Below, piece after piece: positions 12,701 through 27,700 of a DNA stretch of 64,000 bases. The stretch covers positions 368,990 through 432,989 of the forward strand of contig JAQGEQ010000083.1 of the NCBI GenBank assembly GCA_034620365.1, given 5' to 3'. Under the pieces are notes generated by a model. The model had not been told where the DNA came from. It made no database searches and worked only from the letters and a program-made list of their open reading frames with translations. The position numbers were made by a program, and so were the translations under genes. Source of the DNA: Pegea sp. RAD2-039. Lineage: Eukaryota > Chordata > Thaliacea > Salpida > Salpidae. The first letter of the stretch is position 1, and each line of letters begins with the position of its first letter.

Positions 12701-15700
12701 TTTTGAAAATTGTGTACAAACTTCTTCTGATGATGCAAGCAGCTCTTCAGAAGACACTAAAAGAGATACGACGAGAAAATCAGCGTTAAATATTCTTGCA
12801 AGGGAAGTGGAATCACGGTTTCAAACACAGTAAGTAAGCATCACGCAAAAGTTATTCTATAAAAAGTTTGACGAAACAAAATAAGCATACATTCTCTTAA
12901 AACACTTTTTTGCAAACATAAAGTTTTCTTAAAAATCTACTTATTTCAAAACCAAGTTTTGAGAATAAGAAAATTTCATAACTGCTCCACAAGACCACAG
13001 ATTTTGACTTACATTAACAAACTTGTAAACGTTTTATTGTAGTTTAGCCTGTTAGATTTAACCTGTTGTTATGTTAAGCAATTTGTCAATGGGCAATGGC
13101 TACTATAAAGCTTTTAGTGGCGTGAATTTCTGCACTAGTAGTTCAAGCAATCCAAGCCACCCGTTCTTTTATTGTGACGCGACACAACAATGCTCTTAAA
13201 GCGAATCTATTTTAATGCTGATTCAAACATATAGACAGTTTTTCTTAAAGAATTTGTCTACTTTATTAAGATAAAGTTGAAGCTAATTTTCATTAAAATG
13301 GTATTAATCGCTTGCAATTTATTTGATAAATTGAATTGAGTGTATAGTTCAAAAAGCAACCAGTATTTTTAAAGCGTATAAGCTGGTAAGAATATTAACA
13401 ATTATTGTAACTGAATGTTGTGAACTTTTTGTATTTGCAAGCTTTAATAAGAAGTAAATAAAGTTGATTCTTAAAGGTGCGTAAGATTTGGTTAGACATG
13501 ATTGTTGGTTTTAAATTTAGAATCATAAGGTTTTATTTTTCTAGCTGCTACTAATACCGAAAAAACTGCTCTAGTATAAAGAGTTTATCTAAAGTTTTGA
13601 GTATCTTAACAATTTTAAAAGTTAAGGATAATCTGAAGATTTTTGTTTACTACTTTTATTAAGCTAACTATAATAAAATATTCTTTCATCTTGCAAACTA
13701 AATACCAGTCTCTCATGTAAGTACATAGATATTGCTTGCTCTATTTTCGTATTAACTCTTTATTAGCCTAAACTTATATTTAATCTAGAACACAAAGAAA
13801 TGAAATTGCTGTTTCAAAGTCTCAATCTTATCAAGTGTTAATTAAAATTTAAAACAAAAAGGTCATAATATTCTGGGAAATAAGATAAGTTTCTAATAAT
13901 AATTTTGAGCCAACTGTAAAGCTACAATTCAAGTTTGTAGTATCCGTATATTTATTGCTTTTATGAAATTGCTGCTTTCAATATTAAAAAAATAATTTTT
14001 TAAATTGTAACAATACTTCATAATTTTAAAATCTCTTGCTTATTATAATCACATATAGGTATCAACCATAGGTGTTATTGCATCGCTGTATATTATGTTT
14101 TATCGATATGTTTTCTGATATTAACTTTTATATATGAACAATTTCTTTAATTCCTTAGATGTTTAGTTAATTTCATGAACCTAACTTTTATAATGCTACA
14201 GCTTTATGTAGTTCACGCTTTAAAAGAAATGAAGAAATAAAGAATTTGAATTATTATAAATCAAAAACAGAGACTGATATAACACTTAAGATTTAATTTT
14301 TGGAATTTTTAAAATATTAAAAACTATTAAGAAATCAGCTTGACTTTATGAAAATCTTAACATACTACTTGTGTTATCATCTCAAACATAATCAAACCTC
14401 ACTTCACTGAGGTAACTTTGTTATTGATCATTTTTATACACCATCTTACATCTTAAGAAACAATTATATCTAAATATCAAACAATAATCTTGAAATAAAA
14501 ATCATACCTCTTATAGAATATTGAACTGTTATATTATCATTCTATTATTTTTATGTCTATTGCAACATAAGAGCAAACCGAAAACTTTCTAAAACTCGTT
14601 GAGGTAATAACTACCCTCACTAAAGTTTTGTTTATATAAAATCTATTTTTAAGATGTAAATGCTATATAACTATTAAACGCTTTTTAACTATTAACGAAA
14701 TTACAATAAAGACATTACAACTTTTGATTTATACAGCTGAACATTTATTTTCTAAATTATTACCAGTTCAACCCTTGTTTCACTTTTAATTTGTCTAATT
14801 TAGTTAATTAATTTTTAACGCAAAGTAATTAGTTTTTGTTTTATGAAACAATATAACTACATAAAAATATAATTTATTAAAAGTTATCTAATTTCAATTA
14901 ATCAACTGTAAACAGCTAACTTAATAAGCTTAAGATGATTGATTCTCTAAAAAAATTGAAATATAAGTAATTAGGAGAATTTAGAAATACATCAAAGGCT
15001 CAGAGTAAACTTGATTAATTTACATTTTTAGGCAGCAAATTTTCAATTATTTATCTACTATTTTCTTATTTTTCAATAAATACTCAAGCAATTTTATAAA
15101 GTATAGAAATAAGAAAATGATAGATCAAACAATATTAATATAAATTTTATTGTAGTTTCTATATATAAGTCACATTTGATGAGCGATGTTTGATAGGCTG
15201 TCATATAATTGCTAAGAATTTAGCCCATTTATTCTTTCCAATATTTCCTTAACTGGGCTTATAGTCAAAATTATAAACATTCAATCACTTTTAGCATATT
15301 TATTGATAATATATTCTTAGTATTACCTAATAATTGTTGAGAAGTTGCTACCAAAAGAGTTCTTTTGATTATTAAACAGCTCTAAAAAATATCATAACAA
15401 GAAAGATTACTCAATTTTTAACTCTAAAATATATCCAGGAAAATTCTTATGATAGCATTAGATATCGTAAAAATAAAATTAGATTAAAAGAGTTTTGTTT
15501 TATTAACGTACTGGTGGATGATTTTTCTGAGCAATATGTTTTCATGAATTCCTTATAATTAAATAACTATATAACTATTTAGATAACTCATAGCAAATTT
15601 TCTTTCGATATCATAATTCTAATTCAATAAAATTGTCAAAAAATCATAAAAATTTACTTGAACTTTGTTGCTAGAAATATCATCTTTTATTTTCTATGCT

Positions 15701-18700
15701 TAAATAATAAACAAATTATTTTGAAGTATAACAGCATCATTTCAGAAATACTAAATTACAAGCTTATATTTCATTTTTTATAAAAAAGTATTAAAGTTAT
15801 TGATATGCTCGATTACCAAAGATTTCTGTATTCCTAGACGTTAGCACATCATTTCAAAATAATTGCATCTGATCTTAAATAGTAGTTTTAAAGCTTGGTT
15901 ATTGATATAAGCTGAGTTAGCACAGCCTTCTTAGGACATAAATTAATCTTGTTAGAGTTGAATTTCATTCGGTTTTCTAGTTTAAAGATCTCTTTATCTT
16001 GCTCTTATTCTAAAAATACTATTTTCAATTGTTAATAATATTTGATACTAAGATTATTTTTCATTGTGTTTTTCGTTTTTAAATATTTGCAATTTTATTG
16101 CAAAAGCTGAAACTATAATTAAATCATTTTTATATCACGTGCAGAGATTTAAAGACAAAAGAAAATATTGCGCAAGTATTATTGCTCTTAAAATTTAATC
16201 TCGCAAATATTTTTATTTGAATTTTTAACCCTATGAAATTATATCGCCGCCAAAGCCCCATTTAGAAAGTTAGTTAGAACGCAATTTTTTGAAAATGTTT
16301 TAAAAATAGATGGAAATATCAAGATAAAGTAATAAAATATAATAAGTGAAAATTGTTTAAGAATAGTCTATTAATAACGACAAAATCAATTGATCAAAGC
16401 AAGAAAATTTTTTTTAAATGAAATTTTTTATTTTTAAAAGTCATCTGAATAAACAACTAAAAGATTATAATTATAAAAACTTTCTTCGTTTTTAAGATAA
16501 AGATTTGTCACTTTGATTTGTTACTTTTTCAATTAATATATCAAAAGTCTATTGATTAAAACCATTTTTGAGATGTATACGAATGTCATTAGTATTATTG
16601 CATAATTTTGGTGTTTAGAATAAAATTGTCATCTAATCAAATAATTTAATAGTCTTTCAAATCCTCAATTTATTTTCAGTATTTTTTTAACTTTTTATTT
16701 GATTTAAATAGTAGAATTTACAAGATGGTTATTTGTACAGCAGTAAAGCTACTGCTACGTCATCTAACCATTAAAACGTTTTCGAATGATCAAATAAATA
16801 TTATATTGATAATTCTATAAATTAAATGAGTTTATAAAATATCTAATGTTTCTTACAACTTATTAAGTCTGCTATAAAAATTTTGAACAAACGTTGTAGG
16901 GGTAGTTTATAAAAGAAAAACTTATTTTTCATAACTTCAGAAAGTTTATACTTCGTATAAAAATTATAATACTAAATTTTTATACAAAATTAAAGTTATC
17001 ACCATCACCCAGACAACATCTTGGAATAAACCATCTATTAACAACAAAACGTTTACTTTTTAACTGTTTTTGTTTAATTTATAAGCTAACCGATCGTTAT
17101 TTAAATCTGTTTTACGAATAAAGGTAGATATTAATACACAAAAATTAATTGTGTTTAGCAATAATTATTCAAGTATTTAAAATACTTGTCGTAAGTAATT
17201 TTTTTATTGGTATAAATCGATAATTGCTTTAACAGAAAGCCTAAAACTTTCAACTGTATTTATGATGTACTCGGATTTTGAAAACAGTTTCTGTATCAGT
17301 AAGAAAGAAATTTTCCAAAATTTAATCTGCACAAAAATGATTTTTCCTGGACTTTAGTTTCTTACTGATAACTATTTAGAGAAGTATAATTTTGAGAAAA
17401 AATTATTGGATTTATAATTAAATGGAGCTGTACTCAATCTATCTTAATCATAGTTGGTCTACATCATGATGAAGTTTAAGAAAATTTACTTTTTTTTAAG
17501 CTTTACTTATCTAATTTTATATTTTAATTGAAATATTATATTTAAATTATAAATACTTACAGTGAAAGATTTATTATATTAAGCAGGATTTATCTTTTTA
17601 ATATCATAATCAAAAATCAATTTTAGTACTTGCTTCGTTAGCTTCAAAATTCGATTATTGAAATTATATTCTAATTACTATCATTTGAATAAATATAAAA
17701 AGTTAGTTGATTTATAGAATTTAAACTTCCTTGAGTTATTCTTTCCCTAAAAATCAATTCAGTGAAGAGCTTATACAGACTGATGCCAAGTAAAACGTTA
17801 TAATCTTACTAAAAATGTATTTCAAATTTTGTTGATTCGTTGTTAGATGTCTATTCTATTCATAAACTTTCTTTAGTGACTCACTTCAAGAAATTCATGG
17901 ATTTTAACAAGCCAGCATATAATGAAGTTTAGTCAAGTCTTTAGTCAACTTCTTACATAGGCTTTTTGTCGTTTGATTTGCTCTTTGCATGTGTTCTGTC
18001 ACTGGTGGTTACACATGGTTGCACTCGGCCACAGTAAAAATGAGTTTAAGCTAAAGCAAGCGCAAGCGACGCTTGGGAAAACGTAATGTCGGTTTACTTT
18101 CGGTTTACTTTGTTTTATTTTCTTATCTTTTATTTTTGCTCTCTTTTTTGGGGTTTAGTTTTGGCCAGATGATTGTAGAGTCGAAATCCGTCATGACATT
18201 TCGAAATACTTATTGTCGAACTTAAAGGTCCGTGACACTGTAGTTGGTAATCTGGAAGTTTTGGTTATAATTTTTGACTAAACTTGACTTTGTGATCTAA
18301 AGTCTTGATACTTTAATATAATCCTTATAAAGATTTACAGATACAAAATTAGATGTATTTTTTGGTGTTTTAATTTAGCTAGGAACATTTCATAGAACTG
18401 TGGAAATATTATTTGATTATAGTTGTGATTAATTTCAAAGATAATTGTCTTTGTTGTTAGATTTTATATTAGGTCAAACCCAATAACTTGTTTGGTATTA
18501 CTTTATCCATTTAAGGAATTTTTAGCTCAAACGTCAGTTGAAATATTGAAACGGAAACTACTTAAAGTTGTGATAGGTTAGTTGCAGAAAAGTCTTCATT
18601 TGAATAAGCTCTTCTACTATTCAAATGAGCATATACATCAAGAGATTTAAACAATAACTTTGTTTAATGTAGAATAATAGAATTATTAAATAGGTTAATT

Positions 18701-21700
18701 TGTGAGTTGATGTATTTAACCCAGATGAAAATAATATTAATTTTACTAAAGTTTATATAAAAATTAATAAGAATTAAAACTTGATAAAATTAAAAAAAAA
18801 ACTCCTATCACAGGCTAATTACTGCTACTACAGCTTCTAACTGTTCGATTGTATAAGCTGTTGTTGTTTTTCCAAAAGGAGATTTTGTAAGCGGAAAATA
18901 CTTTATAGTTGCAGATAGCAAGTTTTTGTTATTTGTTTAGCTGGTTGTGTATTAGTTGTTCCGTTTAGCGACTATAATTTATATATTACTGATATATTTC
19001 ACCTAATACAATTACTTTACATCTGCTTTAATTCTAACAAAAAGCTAAATATAGATTACAAGTAAATAAACAAATTATTAGATACAATATTATTCAAATA
19101 GTCTAGCTGTTGGAATGCATAAGGTAATTGTGTAAGATATATATAGATATCAAGCTGAAATAAAGTCTCATATAAAGTTCTTATGCAAATTAAAACGCGA
19201 TTTTTTAATGTAGGCTAACTCAATCAAAATTAAATTGATGATAATCATGAAAAAGGGAAAATTTAAATGTGAGAATTAAAAATCAGTATTTTTCGGTAAT
19301 CTTATTTCAATTATCTTAAATGTTATATAAGTTGTAAAAAATATTAAAAAGTAATTTAATACTTTGTCTAATATATTTTCTCATATTTTTTTAATATTTG
19401 AGCATGTTAGTCATGATACATTACATGGAAATTAATTAGCTTTTTTATCATACATACAAATCTTTCAGCCAATGGCATTTCTTACCAAGTAATATTTTAA
19501 AGGTTAATGTAAAATTGATTGAGATTTTTCACCACATGACTAGTCTTAGGAAAGTGTTTAAAGACTTGGATTAAAGATTAGTTGGTCTACAGGCTCTTAT
19601 CAACAAATTGTAAACTTGTACACAAATCATTTTTCTAAATAAATAAAGGTTTACGTACTTAACAACTAACCGCTTTGAAAGTTTAAAAAACTTTTTGTTG
19701 TAAATCAAATGAACAAATTTATACTTTAAAGAGTTTGCCTAGGTAGAAACAAATAAAAAGTCATCTAATTTTCATTTTATTGTAGAAATAATTAATCAAA
19801 GTCATTTTTGATTTACACAAATGGTTGAAACATAAACAAACACAAAAAAAAACAAATTCATTATGTTCGTTCTTTTATTTGAAAAAATATGAAATATATT
19901 GTTAGATAAATTTAAAAAACTTTTTTATTTTTGATATTTATCATCCAACAAAACAGTTTCTATTCTCATCAAACATTTTGTTGTTCAATGAATGAAACTA
20001 TTTTAATTTTACCTGAAACTTAGGAGTTCAATTTTTAGGTCTTATGTAAAAATAACTTCAGCATCTTCAATACGAGCTAGAGTAAACATTAAAAGAAATT
20101 TTTGATGTCAGCTTAAAAAAGTGGTTTGAAAATTATACTGAAGCAGCTCTTGATATTTGATTAATAAAATTATAATCTTTATTAGAGTACTTAGAAGTCA
20201 AAACCTGTTTTAGCAGTAAGCATTTATATTTAGTAAACAATATCTATAGTACTATAAGAAATCTGTACAACTGGTTTGTGTGTGCGATTTTTACTCTTGT
20301 ATTTATCAAACCAGAATTTTTTTTACAGAGATTCATGAACGAGCCAGTTCCAATTGATTTATGTAACAGACCATTTAACCTTTAAATTTTACGTTTTTAA
20401 CAAAAACAAAACCGTTCAACAACTAACTTTTTAGCTTTTTAAAAAATTAAGAACTTCTAATTAAGAGTTGGTCAAGGTTTCTTTTAAAGATTAACAAATT
20501 TGTTAAACTAGAAGTAACTCTGTTTACTTTTTAGTTTTTTTCAGCAATCAAACAGTACTTGAAAGCTTGGTTAGTATCTCCATAAAATCATCTTTTGAAA
20601 AGCTATGTTTGTTCAAAACATCAACAGTTCTCAAACTTTGTTTGAGTAATACTTTATATTTTATGAATTTACCAAAAGATACTTTCATAAGCTTACTAGT
20701 TATAGTTGTATCTTATGAGTAAATTTATATTACTTTAAAACGATCAGAATGATATTTCATTCATATAACCACTAAACACTTGAACATTTATCAGTTATAG
20801 TTAAGCGTAAGTCATTAAGTAAGTTGAATTTCAAAGACAAACCTCTTCTGATAAAATCAAATCGTGACTTGGTAACTATGAGTATAATACTGAGTGTTAT
20901 TTTTAACCAGATATTATTTACCAAAATCTTATTATATATTATCTTAGTTATCGTAAGTTTAAATTTCTAGAAAAAAGGACTTTTTTGTTAGTTTAAGAAT
21001 TGCTATTGTTTTCTTCTAACTGACTTTAAGGAAACCAAATAACTTTATAAAAACAAAATTAGGTAATCACTAAGCTGTAGGAAGTAATGAATTAGAACTT
21101 TTTGAATAAATTAATTTTATCACTACTCTTAAAAATAGAGTGAGACTAATTGCTTTTTACTATTACTGTTTTAACTTTTAATTACTTTATCGAAAACTAG
21201 ACGTGAAAATCGTAAAAGACTTGTTTGCTACATAAGCTTAGCAGTATATATATAACAAGTACTTAAAGCAGACTGAATAGTTTAACTCTAGCAAAGAAAA
21301 ATACTTTGAACAATTTAAGTTATCAAAATAATGTTTTAAGAGCTTGAAATATAGATAATTAGAGTTTTTCCAGCTGCTGAGTCCGGCTTGTTTTACTTGA
21401 AATAAAACATCACTGAGTTTATAAAACCTATTGTAAATCCAACATATTCAAAATTCAATTACAGTGACATGATGTTGTCATAACAATTCACTGCAACAAA
21501 AGCCATTAAAAATGTCCGTTTCAACTCGACATGGACGATAATCTGTGTCGTCAGTTGCTTTTGTCAATGTAGACTACATATAGCAAACTCAAATATAAAA
21601 CACACAAAGAATGCATATCTATACTAGATAGCTTATTCTCCAAACTTTAGGGCCGGAAAAGTTGGTAGAATGAACAATTTTCTCCTTTAAATTTTACATT

Positions 21701-24700
21701 CATACAAACATGCGATAGTAACAAGTGTCTTATTTGGTTTTAAAATGTTCAAGTAGAGGCTTTAAAGAGAACAGTGTTTGGTTGACTCCATCAAAAGGTC
21801 TTCAACAATGCAGCTATAACAAGATGAGTAAACAGTATAACTTAATGTTTATTTTACACCAGTAACTACAACAGGTGCACATAATTAGTACTGATCAAGC
21901 GATTTAACAAACTCTGTGTTATTTAATTTTTTAGACTTGTACGAAAAAGCAAAACAGAAAAAAAAACTTTTTGCAATCTTATAGAAATTCGTAGAATTTT
22001 ATCTTCTAGTATTAAATAATTTTCGTCTTGAAGCTATACTCAACCAAATAGGTTTGACTGTAAATCTTGCCCGAGCGCGTTAAAATCACATCAAGTGCTT
22101 GGTATTGGCGCCTTCTGAATTTTATAGTCCGTGTGAATAGTTTTATGCTGAACCAGCTTAGCATATTTGTGATTATTTCACAACATCGGCTTGAGAATCG
22201 TTTTTTTACTTTTATGATCAACTATTCAATTACTTTTTGCCCTTAAAACTTTCTTAGTTAGTTTATTGTTAGATTAGTATTTCATTCAGGTTTAGATATA
22301 GACAAAACAGTTTCTAATTTTTAAAGGCAAGCAATACTTCTAGTGGTAAAAAGTTAAGCTTAAATAAGAGTTTGTTTTTGCTAGGCAAATAAATTTCTTT
22401 TCATCAAATAGAAGAGAAAAGAAGTATGCTGATTTAGTAAAGGTTTTAGTTTGTGATTATTTTGGCTTTTGACTTTTTCATTCATATTTAAGTTAGCCAA
22501 ATAAGTTCAGAACGTAAATTACCGATTTAACATTTATGCTGCTTCACATACAATCTTTTGTAATCTATGCTCGAAAATAAAAAAACTCATAAAATAAAAA
22601 TTTATATAGCTTGGAGTAAAAATTCTTGTTCTTCAGTGGTAACAGTAGCTACAAAATATATTCATGAGTAAGACAGGTTTAAAAGTGGCTTTATTTAATT
22701 ACAATTTGTTTTTGTATGCTGTTATTTAGGCTAATTATGTCAAAAATAATAGAACATCTTTTTAAAACACCAATTTAGCCGATGTAAATCCACTAAAATA
22801 GGTAATTATTCTCTAATATAGGACAACTCTCTTGGGTCTATAAACCTTTTATAATTGAGTAAGTCTACAGAAGAGATTAATTTTTCTGTTGTCTATTTAG
22901 AAAGTTGTTTTATTATTTGTCTACAGTTTTGTGTAATTATATTTCGAAAAAATTATATCATTAAAATAGACTCGATGCACAAAACGGTGCTTTCGAATGA
23001 TAAATCAACATTTTTGAATTGAAGTAATTGCTTTTGAGTAAGCCAGACTAAAATTCTAAATGAAATTGAACAGGAAAATCGTTTGAAGTTTTTCAGAGAG
23101 CTTTCTAAATCAAGTGTAGGTGATGTTTTGTATTTCAATTTTGATATTTAAAAGTTTAAGAAAGATTTTAAAGTTTTCTTTTTCATTAAAAATAAATTTC
23201 CAGATTTATGAAAAACTATTTTGATAAATTTGACAAATTAATGGAATTATTAATGTTTGGTGCTAAAATGTGAAGTTTCAGCAGATTAACAATCAAAGAT
23301 ATTATTAGGTTAGGGCAACGATTTGCCTTAAACGTCTATTTGAATTACCAGAATCGATAGATTTGTGTTTCTCTTACAGACAGGTGCCTGGCTGAATTAG
23401 ACTATTTCTGTTAGAATCAAGTTGTTTCTGGGCCAAAAACTGATTTCTTTTCCGCTTAAATACTAGATTACAAAGAAAAATACCGAAAAGAATTTCTAAT
23501 GGCGATTCATCATTCCACTTATCGACTGAGCATAAATAGCCAGAATATTTGTAGATAACAAGGAGAACTCAACAATAATCAAATATTTACGATCGTGTGT
23601 GGTTCGTATAAGAACTCTGTGCTTAAGATAGACGCAGCAACTAAGTTATCGGAATACCACAAATTTTTTCTTATGTTAACTGACTGCGTTGAGTTAAGAT
23701 CCAGTCTTTTTTGTAGAATTTGTCGACTCATTTACTTTTTATTACTTATAAACTATCCGAAAATAATTTCAAATAGTGCCTGAGCACAAAAACCTTTAAT
23801 TTGCATTTTCACTACCGTAATTAAAATTTATGCATGTTTTATACAAAAGAAAAGCGTAGCATTATCCAAAATGTTAGCTACAGAGTTATAATTTGATTCT
23901 GTACATCTCAAAAATGCTTTCAACGTTTTGAAACACTTTTACCTGTGAACAGTAGTTCAAGGTTTTAAATTAGCTTAGTTATTGTTTAAATGATGTCAAT
24001 CAACTTTAAGGTCTTAAATATAATATCTGAGCTTTCATGTTGCATTATAATTACTTTCTTGAATTGTTTAACTTGGTAAATATTCTATGACATGTTGAAA
24101 TACTCTTTTAATTACTGTTCTAGCTTATTTGTACGATCTATTCAGACAGGTAAACAAATATTACAAATAAAACAGCAAAGTAATTATCAAAAATAGAATA
24201 AAACTCTACAAGTACAATTTATTGTTAACCATCATGACAAAGAGTTTATTTTATTCGAATGGTACTCAATTTGAAGTCTTTCTTGCTAAAATTAATTTGT
24301 TTATAGTGCTATAACAGCAAATGGAGCATCATTGACAAAAATTAATACGACTCATAACTAAGTAATTTTAAATTTTTCATATCAATAATAGAACTCAGCG
24401 AAATCATCTTATTTGTTCAACAAAAACATTTTTGACTGATAACTTATGTTGATGTCTTTATCTGTAGTCACAAACTATTTAAAAAGTTTCTCATTAAATC
24501 AACAAATTAAATATATTAGATTAAAATACAAACTGTTTCTAGCAACTTAACGCGTAAAATTGAAATTTTTATCTTGACATATAACGATAAGCAACCAAAC
24601 GATTTTTAGAAGATAATAGGTACATACACCTAATATTGAATACAGATAAAAATATTTATTGAATCTAGTCTTTTAAGTTTATTTTCATCAAAAACGTATA

Positions 24701-27700
24701 CAAATATTTAATGTGAGTTGTAAAAACAGGTTTTTCTTGGTAAAAAAAATTAATCAACTTGTCATAGCATCTTCTTAAACTCTACCAGCAAGAAAATATA
24801 TTTAATGAAACAAAGTATCCCTTAAAGAAACTTTAAATCAGATAACTTTTCCAGAAAAGAACTTAGTCAAAATTTTCTAAATCAGAATATTATAAGTAAT
24901 TAAACTTAGTTATGGATGGCTCGTTTGTACAATTGGTAAAGTATCTAGTAAACAAGTTGCTAGTAAAAGAAAGCTAATGCCTACAAAGATTAGATAAGTT
25001 TTAAACAAATGACTGAAATAGTAAAGATAGACATTTAAACAAAGTAAAAGTTTCCTACAACTGTATGTTTTTACTTGGTTTGTTATTAACTTATTATTTA
25101 ATATATCAAGAATTTATATTCGATTTATACTTGGTATTTTTAGCAAACCAAGCAAGAAGTACTAAGAAAAGAATTAAAAAGCATTTTTTAGATAAAATTA
25201 ATTTAATTTTAACTTTCAATAATAACTATCAACCAGAACACAAGGCTGATAAAAAAATAAAGTTATAATAGTTAATCAAAATACTTAAACGTTTAATACT
25301 AATAATATCGTTAAGACTATAACTAGCAAAAATATGTTTTTATTAAACATATAATTCAAAATTAATGAAAAAAGCTTTCAATGTGTTTGTTTTTTTATTA
25401 TCTTGTTTTTATTGCATTTACTGTTTATGTACAGAGTTAAGTATAATCAGTGTTCATATTACCATACTTAAATGCTTACCTTAACATAACAAGGGTAGAT
25501 AGATTTTCTAATATAAAGTTTTATACTATAAATTCTTTAAACTATAGCTCAATAAATCCTTAAATTTGCTTAACCTATATAAGTACGGAAAATTATTTAA
25601 CAATAATTATTAGTTAAATACAATATTATTAGTCTCATATCATTTAACATAGCTTGTTACTTTATGCCAAATTATGAATAGTTAAGAATTTTTAATGGTT
25701 TATTATCAACTCATTAAGAGCTTTCTTCACAAAGATTATAAGGTAATCCAGTATGCTTCAGTTCGTAAGAGCTTGAATTTTTATCATAAGAATTATTTTA
25801 AAACTATTATTATATTAATACCCACAAGACTTTTCAATATCAAATTTGCATCAATCATGTTAAATAAAACTATAATCTTTCTTTTGAAAATAATTCTAAG
25901 TTAACATAAAATGAAAAACAATAGGTTTTCTTGATGATTTGTTGAAGGTTTTTATTTTTAAGAATCAAAGTTCTTAAAAAAGTCTTTCATTTCAGCTTAA
26001 GTGATTTATCCAGTCATATAATAAGGATAAAACGATTACGACATTAAATATATAAACGTAAACTCTTTAAGACTTAAGGATTCAAGACTAAATAATTTGC
26101 ATACAAATATTTTGTGAAAATAATTTTCTATGCAACTTTTTGCTTGTGCTGGTGTCTTACTGGTTAACTTTTTCTATATACCACATATATCAAATAAATA
26201 TAAATGTATTTAGGTAAAAATCAAGCTAACAATTTTAGACACTTTCAAGAAGCATTTGTAGTAAATCGTGTTTATTGTTAGTCAGACAGTTATTGAAATC
26301 TATCAAAGTTGTTGAATGAGATAAAAAAGTTTTAAGTAAACTTAATAAAATAAATGAGCCTTATAATTAATCTACAAGTATTTTCATAAGAAAGGTTAAA
26401 GCTTTACAATCACATTCCCTCAAAAAAGCTTTAGAAAAACTTAATTTTTGTGAGTTTTAGTTTTAGCAATTTAGTAGTGGCAAACTTAGATATTAATGAT
26501 GCATAACATAAGCTATTTAAAAGAAATGATATAAGAAATTTTGTTTAGTTACAAACCTGTTTTAATAACATTTTATTTTAACTGAAGTGAAAATTAATTA
26601 TCTCTAAATTGAAAGTATTATTAAATTAGTCCAGCAATTAATAAATACAAAGAACTACCTTTAAAGTAAACTTGTTAACTTTGGTTATTCTGTATATTTA
26701 TTTGTTTATTGATTTAGAATATAATTTGTTTGATAAAATATAAATAGATAAATATAGTACGTATTAGTAAACCATTTCAATATCATTTAGAGTAAAGATT
26801 AGTGTTTAATTAATTAGATTTGGTCAATATAATTCTGTGAAGTAGTTTAAACGGTAAACTTGTCGTCAAAGTAATAAGAGATAATCATAACTAGTATATA
26901 AACATGCTACATCATTAGAAAACAAACACCAAGCATTTTATCAAGATCATTTTCAAAGATCTGTAATAGCCTTTTTATGAGAATATTTTCAAATATCTAA
27001 ACATAAACTTTTAAATTAAAAATCTATTTTCTGGTCATAAATTTGAGTAGAAAATCATTATTCTAAAATGTTTAGTAATCCAGCTATGTTCGTTGATTTA
27101 ATGTCGTTATTGTTTAAATATTTTATAACGATGAACATGAACAGAATATATTAGTTTGTATCTCAAGCAAGCATAAAATTTACACTTCGTATTTACTACT
27201 ACAATCAATTAGGTCTGCTTCTATATTTTGGGGCTAATGAATGATAATTTGAGCTCAAAAAATTCTAGCACAAGCTATTCACAACTAATCGACCATTGCA
27301 TGTATGGTTTCTATTCAAACTGTGAAAATAAGGTATAATATATGATAAATAGTGAAACACTTAAAAAAACACATTTACAAGTAATTTACAGTGGTTAGTT
27401 TGTCTAAAAGCTCATTTTAAATATTTGTCGTGCTTTCAAGAATACCATCTCGAATATTAGTAACATATGTAAACCATTATTGCGCGAATATTAACCACTT
27501 TTAAAACATTTTTAGCTTTCTACGCTTTTGTAGCAAAAACTAGTTCTCAAATTTTACATCTTATACTTTGAAGTTATTCCTACGATATTTGCCAAAACTT
27601 TTTGCGAATAAGATTTAATCTTGTTTTAAATATTTCAAACGAAATTTAAATGAATCTGACTTTTATACTAATAAATATTTTAAGTTAATTACAAGGTAGC

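Noticed and set aside
22012-22221. Minus-strand 69-codon frame with a basic RRRQYQ segment
   Set aside because: Considered as a transposase remnant, but no motif or inverted repeats support it.
25065-25268. Plus-strand hydrophobic open frame in the large intron, tested as a third first exon
   Set aside because: Lys/Asn/Leu low-complexity tail, stop without a suitable phase 2 donor, no GC shift.
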